From: Harmonia axyridis
Taxonomy: Eukaryota; Arthropoda; Insecta; Coleoptera; Coccinellidae
Direction of reading: 5' to 3'
Assembly (NCBI RefSeq): GCF_914767665.1
Contig: NC_059501.1
Location: 56,296,798 to 56,360,797, forward strand
Length of the DNA: 64,000 nt
This document shows, in pieces, positions 21,790 to 34,311 of the stretch. Numbering within the stretch: the stretch's first letter is position 1; each line of letters starts with the position of its first letter. Made by a program: the position numbers and the translations under genes. Below the pieces are notes generated by a model. It was not told where the DNA came from, did not search any database, and saw only the letters and a program-made list of their open reading frames with translations.

Positions 21790-22930
21790 GTTGGCAATTT
21801 TGAACTGTGGCCAAGGTATAATTGTGTGCTAGATAGATCTACGGGCAAGGTAAGTGTACCCTTTGAGTGAATCTACCACCTATGTACATCTAACAACAAG
21901 GGTGGATCTGCTGGCTTATTAATCTATACTGATGGTAACAAAAAATAAATAAAACTTAACTTGATTAGCACAATGATTTTCTAAACATTATTCAAGTACA
22001 TATTTATTCCATATTTTATAAATATATAGGTAAGTACCTGGCACTGTAATAACAACTCATTACCTACTGGAAATCATAATAACTATAAAATATTCCCTGC
22101 AATTTCTGCCATATGTTGTAAATGTTGATTGAATTAAATTCGAAGAAAAACTGCGAATGGGAACAGAAGTATTGATGTCAAACTGTACGATAGGGGTATA
22201 TTAATTTTCGTCGTAAAAAGAACATGATTAATTGTAAGCGATTATTAATTTTGCACCTGCTCACATTTGAAGAAGACAGGTATCTTATAGAATACTTGTA
22301 ATAATATTATACATCCTAGCTGTACACCTGTCAGTATATTCATATGGAATTTCTATTAATCCGATTGTCATATTCTTGAAAAGAACCATCTTCAAAGCCT
22401 TGAACCTGAACTTTCTTGAATTACTTCACTAGATTAAACACCAGCAAATTTTCACTGATGTATATTATCCTCATTGAATCAAACTCAAATTTATGTTCCT
22501 TTCAGTGTACTTCCACTTAGTTAAAAATTGTGGATTTCCTCATTTCAAGTTCTTCCTCGATAACTCTTAGAGTTTTCATTTTAGGTATACCTAGAAGTCG
22601 CCTCAGAAACTCCCCTTTTTTATAAGTACAACTGACTGAAAGAATTAAAAATGCAGGTTGTAATCTTGAGTGTTGATGAATTTGAGTTGTCCAAGTTCAT
22701 GGTCTTCCCATAGACACCCTTTACATTTTTGGTCCAAACTGCAAATAATCTTATGATACTACGTATAGACAGGATGGAAAATCACAAAGGTTTTTTGGGA
22801 AAACTTTTTCTGCGACAATATTCGAAAAAAAGTCCTCGTCACTGCGATTTTTTTTTCATAAGAATCTCATTAACTAATGAATCGTTGAGTTTTCGCCAAT
22901 TTATGGCATATTGCTGAAATTGTCATAAAA
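21790..22930. other. AT-rich stretch, no gene seen
   Basis: No supported coding sequence or inverted-repeat termini found. The 62-codon frame at 22729-22917 is not supported. Confidence 0.4.
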
Positions 22931-22974
22931 TATGGTATCTAATGATGTAATAATATGCTGGATGTGCCATTTGC

Positions 22975-23325
22975 AATAAGGAAGCAGTAGTCTGTTTCTC
23001 TAATTCTGTGGTTATTCCGTTCATTCTTCCACATCTTGTAGAACAAAATCGTGCGAGAATATATCAGAATCGCACTGTTTTTATGGTTATATTTTATTAT
23101 TCTATGTTGGCACTCCGAACTTTCCGCAACGGCTTTATCTGTCAATTCATCAATCTGCCTTAAAGAAATCAGTTCTGCCAACCAACATTTTTCAATGCAA
23201 AAATCACTAAATTATATTTATGGAAATATTTCATTAATTTCAATGAAAATGCAATGAATTAGAGAAAATAATGTATAATACTCGTACAGAAGGCTCATTC
23301 TACCACTCGTTCATTCCAAAACTCG
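22975..23325. repeat. Dispersed repeat R3, copy 1
   Basis: This stretch is repeated almost unchanged and in the same orientation at 34665-34985. Both copies carry the same reverse frame beginning MAELIS.RQIDELTDKAVAE, which resembles no family I know. The two copies part company on the right after CCACTCGTTCATTCCAAA. In copy 1 a hairpin-like tail follows (about 23300-23390), rich in CTCG and CGAG words. Confidence 0.7.
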
Positions 23326-23755
23326 CCACTTCGTGGCTCGTTTTTGAATTTTGAACTCGTGGAAGAATATCAATGCCTTCTGCACTTGTATTATAAATAA
23401 CTATTACGGTATAATTGGAAGTTGTGAAGATCTGAAAATATTTTAGAAAGAAAGATCATTGAGTCAAACCATAACATGCAAATTTTCTGCCCAAAATTAT
23501 GATTAGTTTACCTAAAACGTCTAATAGGCCATCGCAATGAATCGCCCTGTAGAGAAGTTGAAAGTTATTCCATAGAATTTCAACTTTACAGATAAAAACA
23601 CGCGTTGTGCAAGAGCACATTTGCACTTCATTTTCATACAAGTTGAGATAATCTGTAATGATGAAACGTTTAATAAATCATATTTCAAAATTCTCAGTGG
23701 CTTCCTCTCTCGAACTATTTGTGAATGATGAAAAACTAACAATGAAATTACTATA

Positions 23756-24150
23756 CAGGGCTGAATAACACCGAAAAAATTCAAGGGGTGATTTGTGATG
23801 AAAATTAAGGTGGGTATTTGATATAAAATTTCTTAAAAAACTTCCCCCCGGAAAAAATACACCCCTCCGAAGAAAAAAATTTTCAACAAATAATATAATT
23901 GTATTATCGATATTTTACAGGATTTTGTTCATTATTTGTTCATTATTGTTTTAGCTGAAAAAGTCTTAGCCTAGTAGAATCATAATTTGTTTGTCTTTTG
24001 TTCAATCAAATGCTATTCAACCTGAGTTTGCACTACGTTTATGTTCTCGTGAATGCTCAAGTTTTCGAAAAAACTTGTAGAGCCTTAGACGTTAATTTGC
24101 ATCACACAATCATCCCTTACATTTTTTCGGTGTTGAGCAGATACACCCTG
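23756..24150. mobile_element. CAGGG/TA element, 395 bp
   Basis: The left end TA-CAGGGCTGAATAACACCG and right end CGGTGTTGAGCAGATACACCCTG-TA are imperfect inverted repeats sharing the CGGTGTT block. The interior is AT-rich and non-coding. Confidence 0.65.
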
Positions 24151-24695
24151 TATAACTGGAATAAATACTTGTGATAGGCTGCTCATTTTGAAAATTTCCC
24201 ATTTCACTTGTTCTCTTATAACAAAAGTAGTTGAAGACGTTCCTTCTATCAGCATTACGTTCACCAGGTGTAAGAAAATGTCATTCTTGAATTTAAATAT
24301 GGATTTAGTTATGTAAATATTTCAGCAGTAGCAACGTGCGGGCGTTAAATTTATTAGTTTTATAATCATCGTAATAAATAATGTAATCAAGGGGCAAGTA
24401 ATGCTGCTTGAAAAACATATGGTATCTTGAATAATTTGAATGGATTAACCGTATAGAATGACGTCTTCTTTTTCAGAGCGAATATAAGATACATTCGAGT
24501 GATGGAGAAATTCAAGAGTTATTATGATAATCTTTTAGGTGAAACGTTAAAAAGTCACCATCGAATGATTCTGAACATTTGTTGATGTATGTTCCATTTC
24601 TAGTTTTATCATTATCTTGAATGAACCTATCAATTATAATGAAAAGATTTCAATTTTTATCCCAGCGATCCTGGATTATAATAAAGTGGACTGTA

Positions 24696-26206
24696 CAGGG
24701 TGGGCAAATTTCGATATTTTAGCACTACAACTTTTGAACCAGAGGAGATAGACAAAATCTGATACCCACTCCTCGATCTCTTTTCCTGAGAAACTAACAA
24801 GGGTAGTATTCATTTTTGACCACCTTCTCTTGTTTTCGAGTTATAAGCGAAAATTGGAAAAATGGCGATATCGAAAAACATTTATATCTCCGCTAATACT
24901 GATAATAGAGCTCTGAAATTAAAACATTATACAGGCACTTTTTTACGTAAGATCCAGTGGCGTGCTCGTATTTTCAAAAGGGTTTTTAATTACGAAGCTA
25001 TGACCCAAAGTTATGTTTTTTCAAATGGGAACACTAGATTTTTGTGCCATTCTCTGAAAGCTTAATTTTTCCTGATTTCAAAAATATATAACATCGTATG
25101 ATTCGGATCAAAATAAATAACATAAAATGGTCAAAAACCTTTTTTTACTTAAGAGTGTCAATATTTCTATGGTTTCAACTGTTGATCAATCTTTCGTCAA
25201 TCTGATTATTTCTATGCTTTTCACTTATTTCTACAAAATTCGAATCTATATTTATTTTATACAAATAGTTTCGAAAAGATAAACGAACTTGGAAAAAGTT
25301 TCCTAGGTAGCTTGAACACAGTTTCAAATATTCATCTATTGAAATATCGAGAAGAGGTGTCGACTGTGCATTATTATTGTTGTCATTATTAGGTTAAATA
25401 TTATTTCTTGTTTGTCCCTTCGTAATTGAAATGTTGAGTTCAATCATATTTATGCATTGTTTCATATGCTGTTTAAAATGGATTGGTACTTGTGCGTATT
25501 GATTCTGGAGACCTATGAAAATAATCTCCTGATACATGCATCTCAATACAACTCTTTCGATTGAAAAATTCGATCTTGTGGTTTCTCCGTTATTTCCAAA
25601 TCAATTTTTAGATAAAAAATTTATAAAATTTTGTAGAAATAAGTGAAAAGCATAGAAATAATCAGATTGACGGAAGGACACTGCTCTTGTTATAGAAAGC
25701 TCAATTTTCTGTGTTCATCAACAGTTGAAACCATAGAAATATTGAGACTCTTAGGTGAAAAGAGGTTTTTGGCCATTTTCTATTATTTATATTGATCCGA
25801 ATCATACGATGTTATATATTTTTATAATCAGGAAAAATCAAGCTTTCAGAAAATGGCACAAAAATCTAGTGTTCCCATTTGAAAAAACATAACTTTGGGT
25901 CATAGGTTCGTAATTGAAAACCCTTTTGGAAATACGAACACGCCACTGGATTCTACGTGAAAAAGGGCCTGTATAATGTTTTAATTTCAGAGCTCTATCA
26001 TCAGTATTAGCGGATATATAAATGTTTTTCGATATCGCCATTTTTCCGATTTTCGCTTATAACTCGAAAACAAAAGAAGGTGGTCAAAAATGAATACTAC
26101 CGTTTTAGTTTCTCAGAAAAAGAGATCGAGAAGTGGGTATCAGATTTTGTCTATCTCCTCTGGTTCAAAAGTTGTAGTGCTAAAACATCGAAATTTGCCC
26201 ACCCTG
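24696..26206. mobile_element. Large palindrome B: 1.5 kb fold-back with CAGGG/TA ends
   Basis: The ends read TA-CAGGGTGGGCAAATTTCG (24694) and CGAAATTTGCCCACCCTG-TA (26208). The left arm 24696 to about 25240 is repeated in reverse complement at about 25625-26206 with scattered substitutions and one ~40 bp length difference. The loop is about 385 bp. Each arm carries the same 67-codon frame (24862-25065 forward, 25838-26041 reverse), which differs at several residues and resembles no protein. I regard it as a by-product of the palindrome. Confidence 0.88.
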
Positions 26207-26794
26207 TACAATAATGGTTTCACTATCAGAGGATTTGAACTGTTTTCAAGGAATTCCTTGAATTCAGTCACAGCCACAGTACCCTAAATAAAAAAGTATA
26301 CTTCAGTATTCAATTCGAATTCGCATCAGATATGCAAATGATGTATTGAGTGTCCCAAACTAGAATTATAAGAGAAAATTGGAAAATGGCCTGAAATTAA
26401 AAGATTTCACTTTGTTTAGTAGAATCCATTGGTGTAATAATTCATTTTTCATTTCCATTAGTTTTGAAGTTATAATACAAATTTGTGTTTTTTAAATGTA
26501 AACCATAACAAAATCTAAATAAAATCTCTTTTTTCCTTTTAAAAAATATAGAACATGATAGGTACTCGTAAATAAACTTCTTATCTTACTATAAAAATCA
26601 ATAAAAATTTCAGTTTCACACGGCAAATCAACCACGTGCCTATCTTTAATAATCTGTGAACAGATAATTAAGATATTCTGTGGCCACCAAGGTCTCCCGA
26701 TTTAACACCCAAGGGCGTTTTTTTTAAGGGTGACATCAAAAAAATTTTTTTGTCGATAATGTTTATTCGTATCTATAAGGAGAAGAAGAAAGGT

Positions 26795-27690
26795 TTGATA
26801 ACGAAATTTGAACCAAAAATTACTCGGAATAATAGCATTTTGACCAATTCGGTTGTTCTAACCTTATACTGAGTGTTCTCAAATACGAAAAAAATGAGAG
26901 ATTCGTTGAAAAATTTTAAGAATAAACTGTCCTATAGATTGGCCCGCAAACATTTTCGAGATATAAGGTGTTTCTTGTAGTCGTACTTTTTTGTGATGCT
27001 TATAACAGTTGATCGAATCTTTATTAATCTTCTCTACAGATTGGGTAAATAAGTACCAAAACTCATAATTAATTTTTTTCATCACAGTTAACTAGATCTT
27101 AAATAATTTAAATTTTTCTGAGGATTACTCAATAATTGTTTGACAAGAAACCAAAACGTGTAGTACTGAACCAGAGTTTCTTTTTACAATTTTCTAAACT
27201 ACCAGTGATTCACCAAAAAAAGTTCTGAAAATAAGCAGTAAAGTATAACCCTATACATTCAAAATTAGCATATCACATGGTGAAAACTTTAAATTGGAAT
27301 ATCTATACCAAATTTGAATTAAATATCTTGTGAAGGGAAGACGCTATGACAGAAAAACTTGAACTTTAATATCTGTATCTCGAAAACAGATCGTTTACGG
27401 ACAGGACTTTATTTCTCAAAATGATTCGAGGAATCTGTCAAATTTAGGAACACCGTTTATAGTCAATTTAAAGCTGATGAATTCACAAATAAATTACAAT
27501 TTGATTGAAACACATTTAATTGTGAAACACAGCACAGACAATTTTTCGATACGAATAACTCAGGTCAGTTCTTTTATAACTGCAGTATCTATTAAAATTT
27601 TGTGACGAAAATGATACAAAAAACCGAAAAGTGTATACCTTTGACAAATGCAAAAATCACAGATGGCAAAACAAGGGGATCGCCGACAAA
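26795..27690 (+). repeat. R1-bearing repeat block, copy at 26.8 kb
   Basis: R1 proper runs about 26869-27457, with a degraded CTGAGTGTTCTC left end and a …AGGAACACCG right end. Homology with the 62 kb copy continues outside R1 on both sides: GATAACGAA.TTTGA to the left, and to the right CAATTT/GATTGAAACACATT, CTGCAGTAT and TGCAAAAATCACAGATG to about 27690. R1 is therefore carried inside a larger repeat of at least 0.9 kb. Confidence 0.75.
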
Positions 27691-27879
27691 GCTGTTATGA
27701 TAATAATAGAGTTTATTTCGGTAAATAAACAAAATACATCACTGAGGTATAAAACATTATTACCTGTATGTGATATGTTAGATATGTTAGATAACTATAT
27801 CTATTTGAAGACATAATATTAGAGGATACTTTATCTTCTACATAATTTCTAAGCCTGATTTTTGAATTAGGCCGTTCTT

Positions 27880-28670
27880 TCAAAAGAACGGAAGGATTAT
27901 GACTTACTTTTTCCTGACTCTGGTGAAACACTACATTATGCAGAGAACCTCAGTATGATACCAGAACCACCTGATAGCATAATTCTCTTTTCACCTTGAA
28001 ATTATGGATGTGAAACAGATGAAGATTCAGGAGAGAGGGATCAAGTCACACTGAATAATTTACTAGGAAATCAGTAGCGAGCTGAAACCGAAGTTAGCTA
28101 TATTCTGGACCTGAATAATGATGATGAGAATACGAAATATGACTCTGATCAAGACGGTAGGGAGAGAGAAGATTATCTACCTTTTGTGAGATTTCAAAGC
28201 AAACCAACTAAGACTATAAATCGTCCAAAGATACAGAAAAGATTGTATGTAAATTGCCAGACATGCCACATAAAAATTTGGCAAACTTTCAAAACGTATT
28301 GGGTCTTCCAACATTATAATGAGAATTAGGAAGACGTTGACAGATTCGATCAGAATATGAGTTTGAATCGTATTCTGATAAGCGGCAAAAAATAGAATTT
28401 CCCACTTTTTGCACACTGCTTGGCCGTTCATAACACTTGGCAACTGAATCCTACAAATGGTAGAAAACTAGATCACCTATCATTTATGAGATGCATTGCA
28501 ACAGGATTGCTGGAAAACCAAAGGAAAATAACGGAAAAGAGGCCATCTAAGCAATCAAAGAGTTCACACGAAGAATCACGATATAATCGATTTGTCCACT
28601 TGATTGTTAACCAGAATACACGTTGTGAAGTGTGCGATGTTTTGTATGTACGAAGTATAAAGTAGCATAA
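27880..28670 (+). pseudogene. piggyBac-type transposase fossil
   Basis: The forward strand gives an N-terminal acidic part, EPPDS followed by a frameshift, then TDEDSGERDQVTLNNLLGNQ near 27960-28070 and NNDDENTKYDSDQD. A large central deletion removes the catalytic domain. The C-terminal part is clear at about 28335-28665: DRFDQNMSLNRILISGKKQN, then the in-frame block AHCLAVHNTWQLNP, RKLDHLSFMRCIATGLLE, RYNRFVH and NTRCEVCD. This order matches piggyBac-like proteins, including the start of the C-terminal cysteine-rich domain, which is cut short by a stop. No TTAA-flanked ends were located. Mariner M2 copy 2 begins about 55 bp downstream. Confidence 0.78.
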
Positions 28671-28723
28671 CATCCCGAAGAGTGCTTTCACAATTACCAT
28701 ACATTATACCTACATATGCACAC

Positions 28724-29971
28724 AACCTTGCTTCCGCCGTTTTTTGCGAAATTTGAGGCTTTATTGTAAAAAACTGGTCATACATTTACGATTCAAAGCA
28801 TTGTCCATCGGTGGCCACTATATATTCTCCCATTTCTCGGGCAGCGTACGAATTCCGCGTTGAAAACACTGGTCATCGTTTGAAGCGATCCACGAATCAA
28901 TTTTTACTTCTTTATAAGAACGGAAGTGATGGTCAGCCAGGCCGTGTGCCATTGATCGAAACAAGTGATTGTCCCAGGGAGCAACGTCTAGAGAAAACGG
29001 CGGATGGGGTAGGACTTCCCATTCAAACGTTTCCAAGTATGTCTTGACTACTTTCGCAACATGGGGTCAAGCATTGTCATGTTGTGAAATCACTTTATCA
29101 TGTCTCTCGTTGAGTTACGGCCGTTTGTCTCTCAATTCTCGGCTCAAACGCATTAGTTCTGTTCGATAACGATCGCCTGTTATTGTTTTAGTCGATTTTA
29201 ACAACTCATAATACACTACAATACTGAGCATTACCTTGGAACCGTGAATATTCGGTTTGGCCGTCGACGTGGAAGCATGGCCGGGATATCCCCATGATTT
29301 TCTGCGCTTGGAATTATCGTAATGAACCCATTTTTCTTCTTCAGTCACAATGCGATGCAGAAATCTTTTCCGTCTCTGATTTGCAAGCAGCTGTTCACAA
29401 GCAAACAAACGCCGTTCAATATCTCTTGGCTTCAACTCGTACGGCACCCAATTTCCATGTTTCTGAATCATTCCCATGACTTTCAGGCTTTTTGAAAAGG
29501 CGCGTTGCGTCACTCCCAATGGTCCTGACAATTCTTGTTGCATTTGACACGAGTCTTGATCAAGTAATGCTTCCAATTCTGCATCTTCGAAAACATTTTC
29601 TTTTCCACCGCCATGCTGGTCTTCGACGTCAAAATCACCGTTCTTGAAGCGTTGAAACCACTCTCGGCACGTTCTTCACTAAAAGCGGCCTAACCATAGG
29701 TATTTGACAGCATTCGATAAGCCTCAGCCGTATATTTCTTCATACTAAAGCAGAAAATTAAAATTTCCCGAAAATAACGAGAATTTGGCTCGTAAACTGA
29801 CATGTTTAATCGAAAATAACTTTATATTGCAGACACAAATCGCCTTTATTTAGATGGCGTTATGTTTATATCTAAGCTTATTCTATAACATCTACGATCT
29901 ATTTATTTCAATTATAACTTACCGCTACAACCATGTATTGTGAAACGGCGGAAGCAAAGTTGTACAAATAA
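28724..29971 (-). mobile_element. Mariner family M2, copy 2 (reverse strand)
   Basis: Both ends carry the M2 terminal sequence. On the right, AACGGCGGAAGCAAAGTTGT ends near 29971 before TA; on the left, ACAACCTTGCTTCCGCCG starts near 28732. The first ~8 bases of the left tip are mutated. The element is about 1.25 kb, with a decayed transposase in reverse orientation, opposite to copy 1 at 19.7 kb. Confidence 0.88.
28780..29803 (-). pseudogene. Mariner M2 transposase, broken, catalytic residue changed
   Basis: It begins MSVYEPNSRYFREILIFCFS near 29803. An in-frame stop follows NTYG and a frameshift lies before the VEDQHGG block. The longest intact piece is 29115-29576: LDQDSCQMQQELSGPLGVTQ, then GNWVPYELKPRDIERR. 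The first catalytic block reads VTEEEKW instead of VTGDEKW, so the first aspartate is lost. A stop follows DKRP. Next come HDNA-stop-PHVA and LDVAPWDNHLFRSMAHGL, then IRTLPEKWENI and a stop. It is dead by several independent lesions. Confidence 0.9.
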
Positions 29972-29974
29972 TAA

Positions 29975-31155
29975 TTCAATAGTTAATGTTCAATTTTCAC
30001 AGAATGAAATTTAGTTATTCAAAAACCTATCGTTCCTTAAAAAGAACACACAAATTTCAATTTGAAAAATAAATGCACAATAAGTCTTAAAATATGAAAA
30101 GTATACATTTCAACCGTAATCACGCACATGTCTTATTGAAATTTAAAACGCTAAAACACTGAAATTGTGTTGTCTATGAATCTTCAAATGTGTTCGCAAC
30201 TAAACCTTGATCCAGTTAATCTGAAACGTCCAATCGAAAATATAGTGTACCTCTGAATGAATTAATTCACTACTAAATCACACATATGATCCTCATCGAA
30301 GCGTCATTGTTGAACACTTGTCAAAATAAACTCTTTGTTCATGGCCTCCGGTTATTTATAATCCACAAAGTACCCTCGACAAGTAGTTAATGTCGAGCAA
30401 TTATCTTCATCAACGTGATCTCGTTGAGGAGATGATTGGTCCATGATGAAAGTCAGTGATCTATTACACAAAAATTTGATACATCGACCCAAGTCGTCCA
30501 TTTAGAGTTGATTAAATAATGAACGCACTCTTCTTCACCCACATGTAATGGAGACCATCTTGAGAGTTAAATAGTGTAACACGAGAAGAGGACGGGGACG
30601 AGAGCATGATGCATGCCTTCAATGTTTACTTTATTTCGTATGCTGGAAATCGGAGCAGAAGATGATCAGAAGAATGTGACGAATATTATCTCAAATTACA
30701 GCCTGATCTTTAATCAGCCATTTGGGGTTAAGTGAATATTTGTAACTACATACCTAGCCTAGCAGTTTTGAATAGTCACCATCACTACATCTATACATAC
30801 CTATTTTAGTATATAAAGATTAAATTCATTCTCTCTTTATTTTTTTGGTACCTACCTACGGCAAACTGATGGTCGAACTCATTTATTGCTGTATAAACAT
30901 AAACTGCAAAAATCAAAAGAAGTTATCGGAGAATATTCCGATTTCAGTTCAAAAAGCCAATCATAATCATAGACCTAACCCTCACGTGACTCCTACTGGC
31001 TACGCTTTGCGGACTATCAAAGAGGGAGAGGTGTTGTGAAGGATGGAATAAAAAAATCTTAAGGTTTTCCTTTGTTGCAAAAATTTGAAAAATCGAAACG
31101 TACACAAATGTATCTTGTAAGTAGATAAGCTACTTAAGGAATGATTCCATACATT
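29975..31155. other. No recognised gene
   Basis: AT-rich with a somewhat less AT-rich core near 30330-30660. The 64-codon frame at 30845-31039 has no recognisable motif. This is one of the few intervals without evident transposon termini and may be unique host DNA. Confidence 0.4.
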
Positions 31156-31163
31156 CTGGCCAA

Positions 31164-32346
31164 CAGAGCCGTATCTAGGTACTATTGCGCCTGTGGCAAT
31201 ATATTAGACAGCGCCCCCCATTTTCGGAGATTTTTTTTCATCGATTACTCATATTTTCTTATTGTATTTTTTTGTTCATATGACTTAAATAATATATTTT
31301 GCGATTATTTTATGCTTAGTACGCAAATTCTGCTTTCAAGATGAGTACTTTTACTGCACTACGAGCACATCTTTGTCCGAGGTTTATTATTTTCCTTTAT
31401 CTATCCGGTTCCGGTTTCCTTTTTCTTCCCACCAGAACTATTTTTTGGTGAAGCACTGCTACTTAAGAAATATGTGAAAAGAAACTCTGGTCTAGTAAAA
31501 CACTTTTTGGTTTGTTGTAGTTTTGTCGTATCTGCAATCAATTTCCAGAAAGAAATTCAAACAGCTCTCTATAGTAATTATCAGGAAAATACAAATTATT
31601 ATAATGATCCAGTTAGGTAGCTGAAATGAATAAGTTAATTATACATTGTGGTACTTATTCACCAACTCTTCAGCGAAGACTACTGCTATCTATTTCGAAA
31701 AAAAAATTTAAACAGCTCTCTGGTAATCCTAAGGAAAATCCAAATTATAATTTTTATCCAGTAAGTAAGCTGTGATGAATAAATTAATTATATCTTTTGG
31801 TAGTTATCATTACTTAGCGAAGATTAATAAAGATAGATAATCACTAAAAAAAAAAAAAGAAATCACTAAAAAGTATGACTATACAAGAAACACCCTTTAT
31901 CTCGAAAACAAAGGGTTGCGGGCACATGTTTATAGGACTTTTTATTCTTGAAATTGTCCAATTATCCTTTGTATTTTCGTTTTAGGAAAACCCAGTATAA
32001 TAAGGTGAGAACCATCGAATTGGTAATAAAAAAAATTATTTTGAGTAATTTGGTTCAAACTTCGTTATCAAACCTGTTTTACTCACATTATATGAGTAAA
32101 CGTTGTTGTAAAATAATTTGTTTTTTCGCGAACCCCCCCTCCACCAGAAAAAAAAAAGATCTCTGTCCTTGGCTTCCAGATTCCTCGGCACTGCTCGTTG
32201 CGAGACGTATACATGAAAACCGAGTTATCTTTCGAATTATTCTGTCTGGTGCTCCAATATTTTTTTCTCTTGATATTTTTGGGCGCCCCTGCAAACCTTG
32301 CGCCCGTGGCGAATGCCACCTTTGCCACGCCCTAGATACAACACTG
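31164..32346. mobile_element. hAT-like element H2, 1183 bp, perfect 8 bp target duplication
   Basis: The ends CAGAGCCGTATCTAGG and CCTAGATACAACACTG (reading toward the right tip) are imperfect inverted repeats. CTGGCCAA flanks both sides (31156-31163 and 32347-32354). GC-rich subterminal stretches rich in GGCGC/GCGCC follow each tip, and the rest is AT-rich. It contains a reverse-orientation R1 copy (31395-31995). The 182-codon forward frame at 31948-32496 crosses the right end and target duplication, so it is not a real gene of either element or host. Confidence 0.88.
31395..31995 (-). repeat. Repeat R1, reverse copy with internal duplication, inside H2
   Basis: In reverse complement it starts CTGGGTTTTCCTAAA near 31995, passes the CGCAACCCTTTGTTTTCGAG block, and runs to about 31395. 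A segment of roughly 165 bp (GAATAAATTAATTATA…AGCTCTCT…) occurs twice in tandem within it, which other copies do not show. Confidence 0.65.
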
Positions 32347-32576
32347 CTGGCCAAACAACTTCTTAGCACTTTCGTGTTTCCACCTTGTTCGATGTTTGTG
32401 ATTGAAAAAATTCAAACTTCGAACTTTTTTTTCAAATCTGAATCAATGCTTATTTCAATGTCGTTCAAATCAGAATTTTGCGGATTCAACACATAAACAT
32501 TTTTTCCATGAAAAATTTCTGGTGATACCTGAAGTACCATAATGGCTACCTGGTTTGGATAAAAAAATTTTAGGAA

Positions 32577-32732
32577 GAATTCATACGATTTTATAGGTAA
32601 TTCAGAAGAATTATTTTCGAATCTTTTATATTTGATAATAACAGTTTTTGAACTGAATTCATACGATTTTATAGGTAATTCAGAAGAATTATTTTCGAAT
32701 CTTTTATATTTGATAATAACAGTTTTTGAACT
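32577..32732. repeat. Perfect 78 bp tandem duplication
   Basis: The 78 bases at 32577-32654, beginning GAATTCATACG, are repeated without any difference that I can see at 32655-32732. Identity indicates a recent event or an assembly artefact. No coding content. Confidence 0.88.
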
Positions 32733-32739
32733 GAAAATG

Positions 32740-33500
32740 TTTCACGAGGATATAAAAAAATTATGAGACATAAAACAAATAATTTTGCAACTTGAAGGTT
32801 CATAATTGATCTGTGTACAAAAGTGTGAACATTAACTTTCAAATGAAAAAAAAAGAAATTAAAATAGAAGAAAAATTCGGTAAGATATTTCACAGTCGAG
32901 AAAAATTAACAGTTTTTGAAGAATTACTGTAACTCTCACTTTTTTTTTCGTTCAAAAACACGTCAAATAGCGAAATAAAGAGAGGATGTAAAGTTAGAAA
33001 TGATCTCACCAAAAAAAACATGGATGCTTCTACCCGATATCGCTGATATTATACAAAGTGGAGCAATTTTGGCCTTTCTTACACTTGGTAATAAGGAGGG
33101 GAATGCAAACGTTCACAACTGTTGCTTTTGAGCTTACACGCTATTTCGTGTAATTGTTTGAAACGTACATATATGTGTTAATATCCCTGAAGAGGTTAAT
33201 TTGTTTGTTTATAGTAACAAATCCTATACAAAATTAATGTATTTCCTTGTAAATATGTGGAATGAGAAAAAATTCATATTATTATTATATATGAATCTTC
33301 AACTCAGAATTTTAAAACGCTCCACTCAAATAATTTATCATTTTTGATTTTTGGGGAATCAAACATTTCCCAATCATTTCCCGATCATCAAGCTCAGTTA
33401 TTTGTGATCAAATTGTAGGAGGTGAGGTTGAGGTGAGCTTATTCAAATAACAACATTTTTAGAATATGTCGGCTAGTGCTTGAATTATAAAAGTTGAGAC
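32740..33500. other. AT-rich stretch, no gene seen
   Basis: No terminal repeats or supported frames. The 74-codon reverse frame at 32669-32893 overlaps the tandem duplication and is not supported. Confidence 0.4.
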
Positions 33501-33504
33501 TTTT

Positions 33505-34311
33505 TATGGATGCAAAGATGTTTAGGATTAGTGAATTTGATAAAAAGAATCATTTGTGAAATTCGTTGAAATTTCCATTCTTCCAGGAATCTAGATTTCT
33601 CGGAAAAAGTAGAGAATGCCGCCATCCATTATTTGCCGCCCTCTAGAGCGAGCCCTGGGGTTTCAGGTTCTTCTGCTCAGCTTTGACTTTATAAAAAACT
33701 TGAACGTTTTGTTTTTTTTCATTCAGATTATCGAGTAAAACGAACTAATTATGCGGATGAAACACTATTTTTAATTCGAATGCGCCCACGCCCAACATTT
33801 GATATAAAAAATGAAAAATATTGTGATATAATGGAGTGTGGTATGAAATTGAAATAATTAAACTTCTTATATTTCTTGAGAAGGATAAGTTGGAAATGAT
33901 GGAATAGAATCGTTTCTCATATATCTCGCATTCCATTCCGAGGAATCAACATTCTGATAGGAGAATTGAAAAGAAAAATAATCGGAAGCCGCCCAAGTGG
34001 CAATAAAATTCGACAACGTTCAGCAAAGCGAACGCTGACAAGCCTGATGAGTGCATGTATTTTTTTAGGGGAAATAACTCGCAAGCAGCACTATGAAGGG
34101 ATAACACAACATCTGGCTATTTATGAGTATAATGCATAACGCGGCAACATGGTTTTTGATGTTAATCAAATTTGAGGGTATTCCTCTCTGTTGTTACTGA
34201 CCGAATTAAATATCATTCTCAATTCGTACACATATGATTTTTGTTGATCAAGCATGAAATGACGCCCTTAAATTTTGCCGCCCTACCCTGCCCCCCCTAC
34301 CGAAGGCCCTG
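33505..34311 (-). mobile_element. hAT-like family H1, copy 2 (truncated)
   Basis: It shares with copies 1 and 3 the TTTGCCGCC block near 33640, the GCGCCCACGCCCAAC block near 33782, the GACAAGCCTGATGAG block near 34036, and the terminal GCCCTACCCTG…GGCCCTG end at 34311. The distal part present in copies 1 and 3 is missing, so this copy is truncated at the left. It is non-coding. Confidence 0.72.

Noticed and set aside
24862..26041. Pair of mirrored 67-codon frames (MAISKNIYISAN…) as a conserved peptide gene
   Set aside because: They are the two arms of palindrome B. Their similarity is explained by the palindrome, and the substitutions between them include many amino-acid changes.
30845..31039. 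64-codon frame as a small gene
   Set aside because: No start context, splice signal, promoter or recognisable motif supports it.
31948..32496. 182-codon forward open frame, the second-longest single frame not already assigned
   Set aside because: It begins in R1 sequence and runs across the right tip and target duplication of the H2 element into unrelated flank, so it cannot be an ancestral gene.
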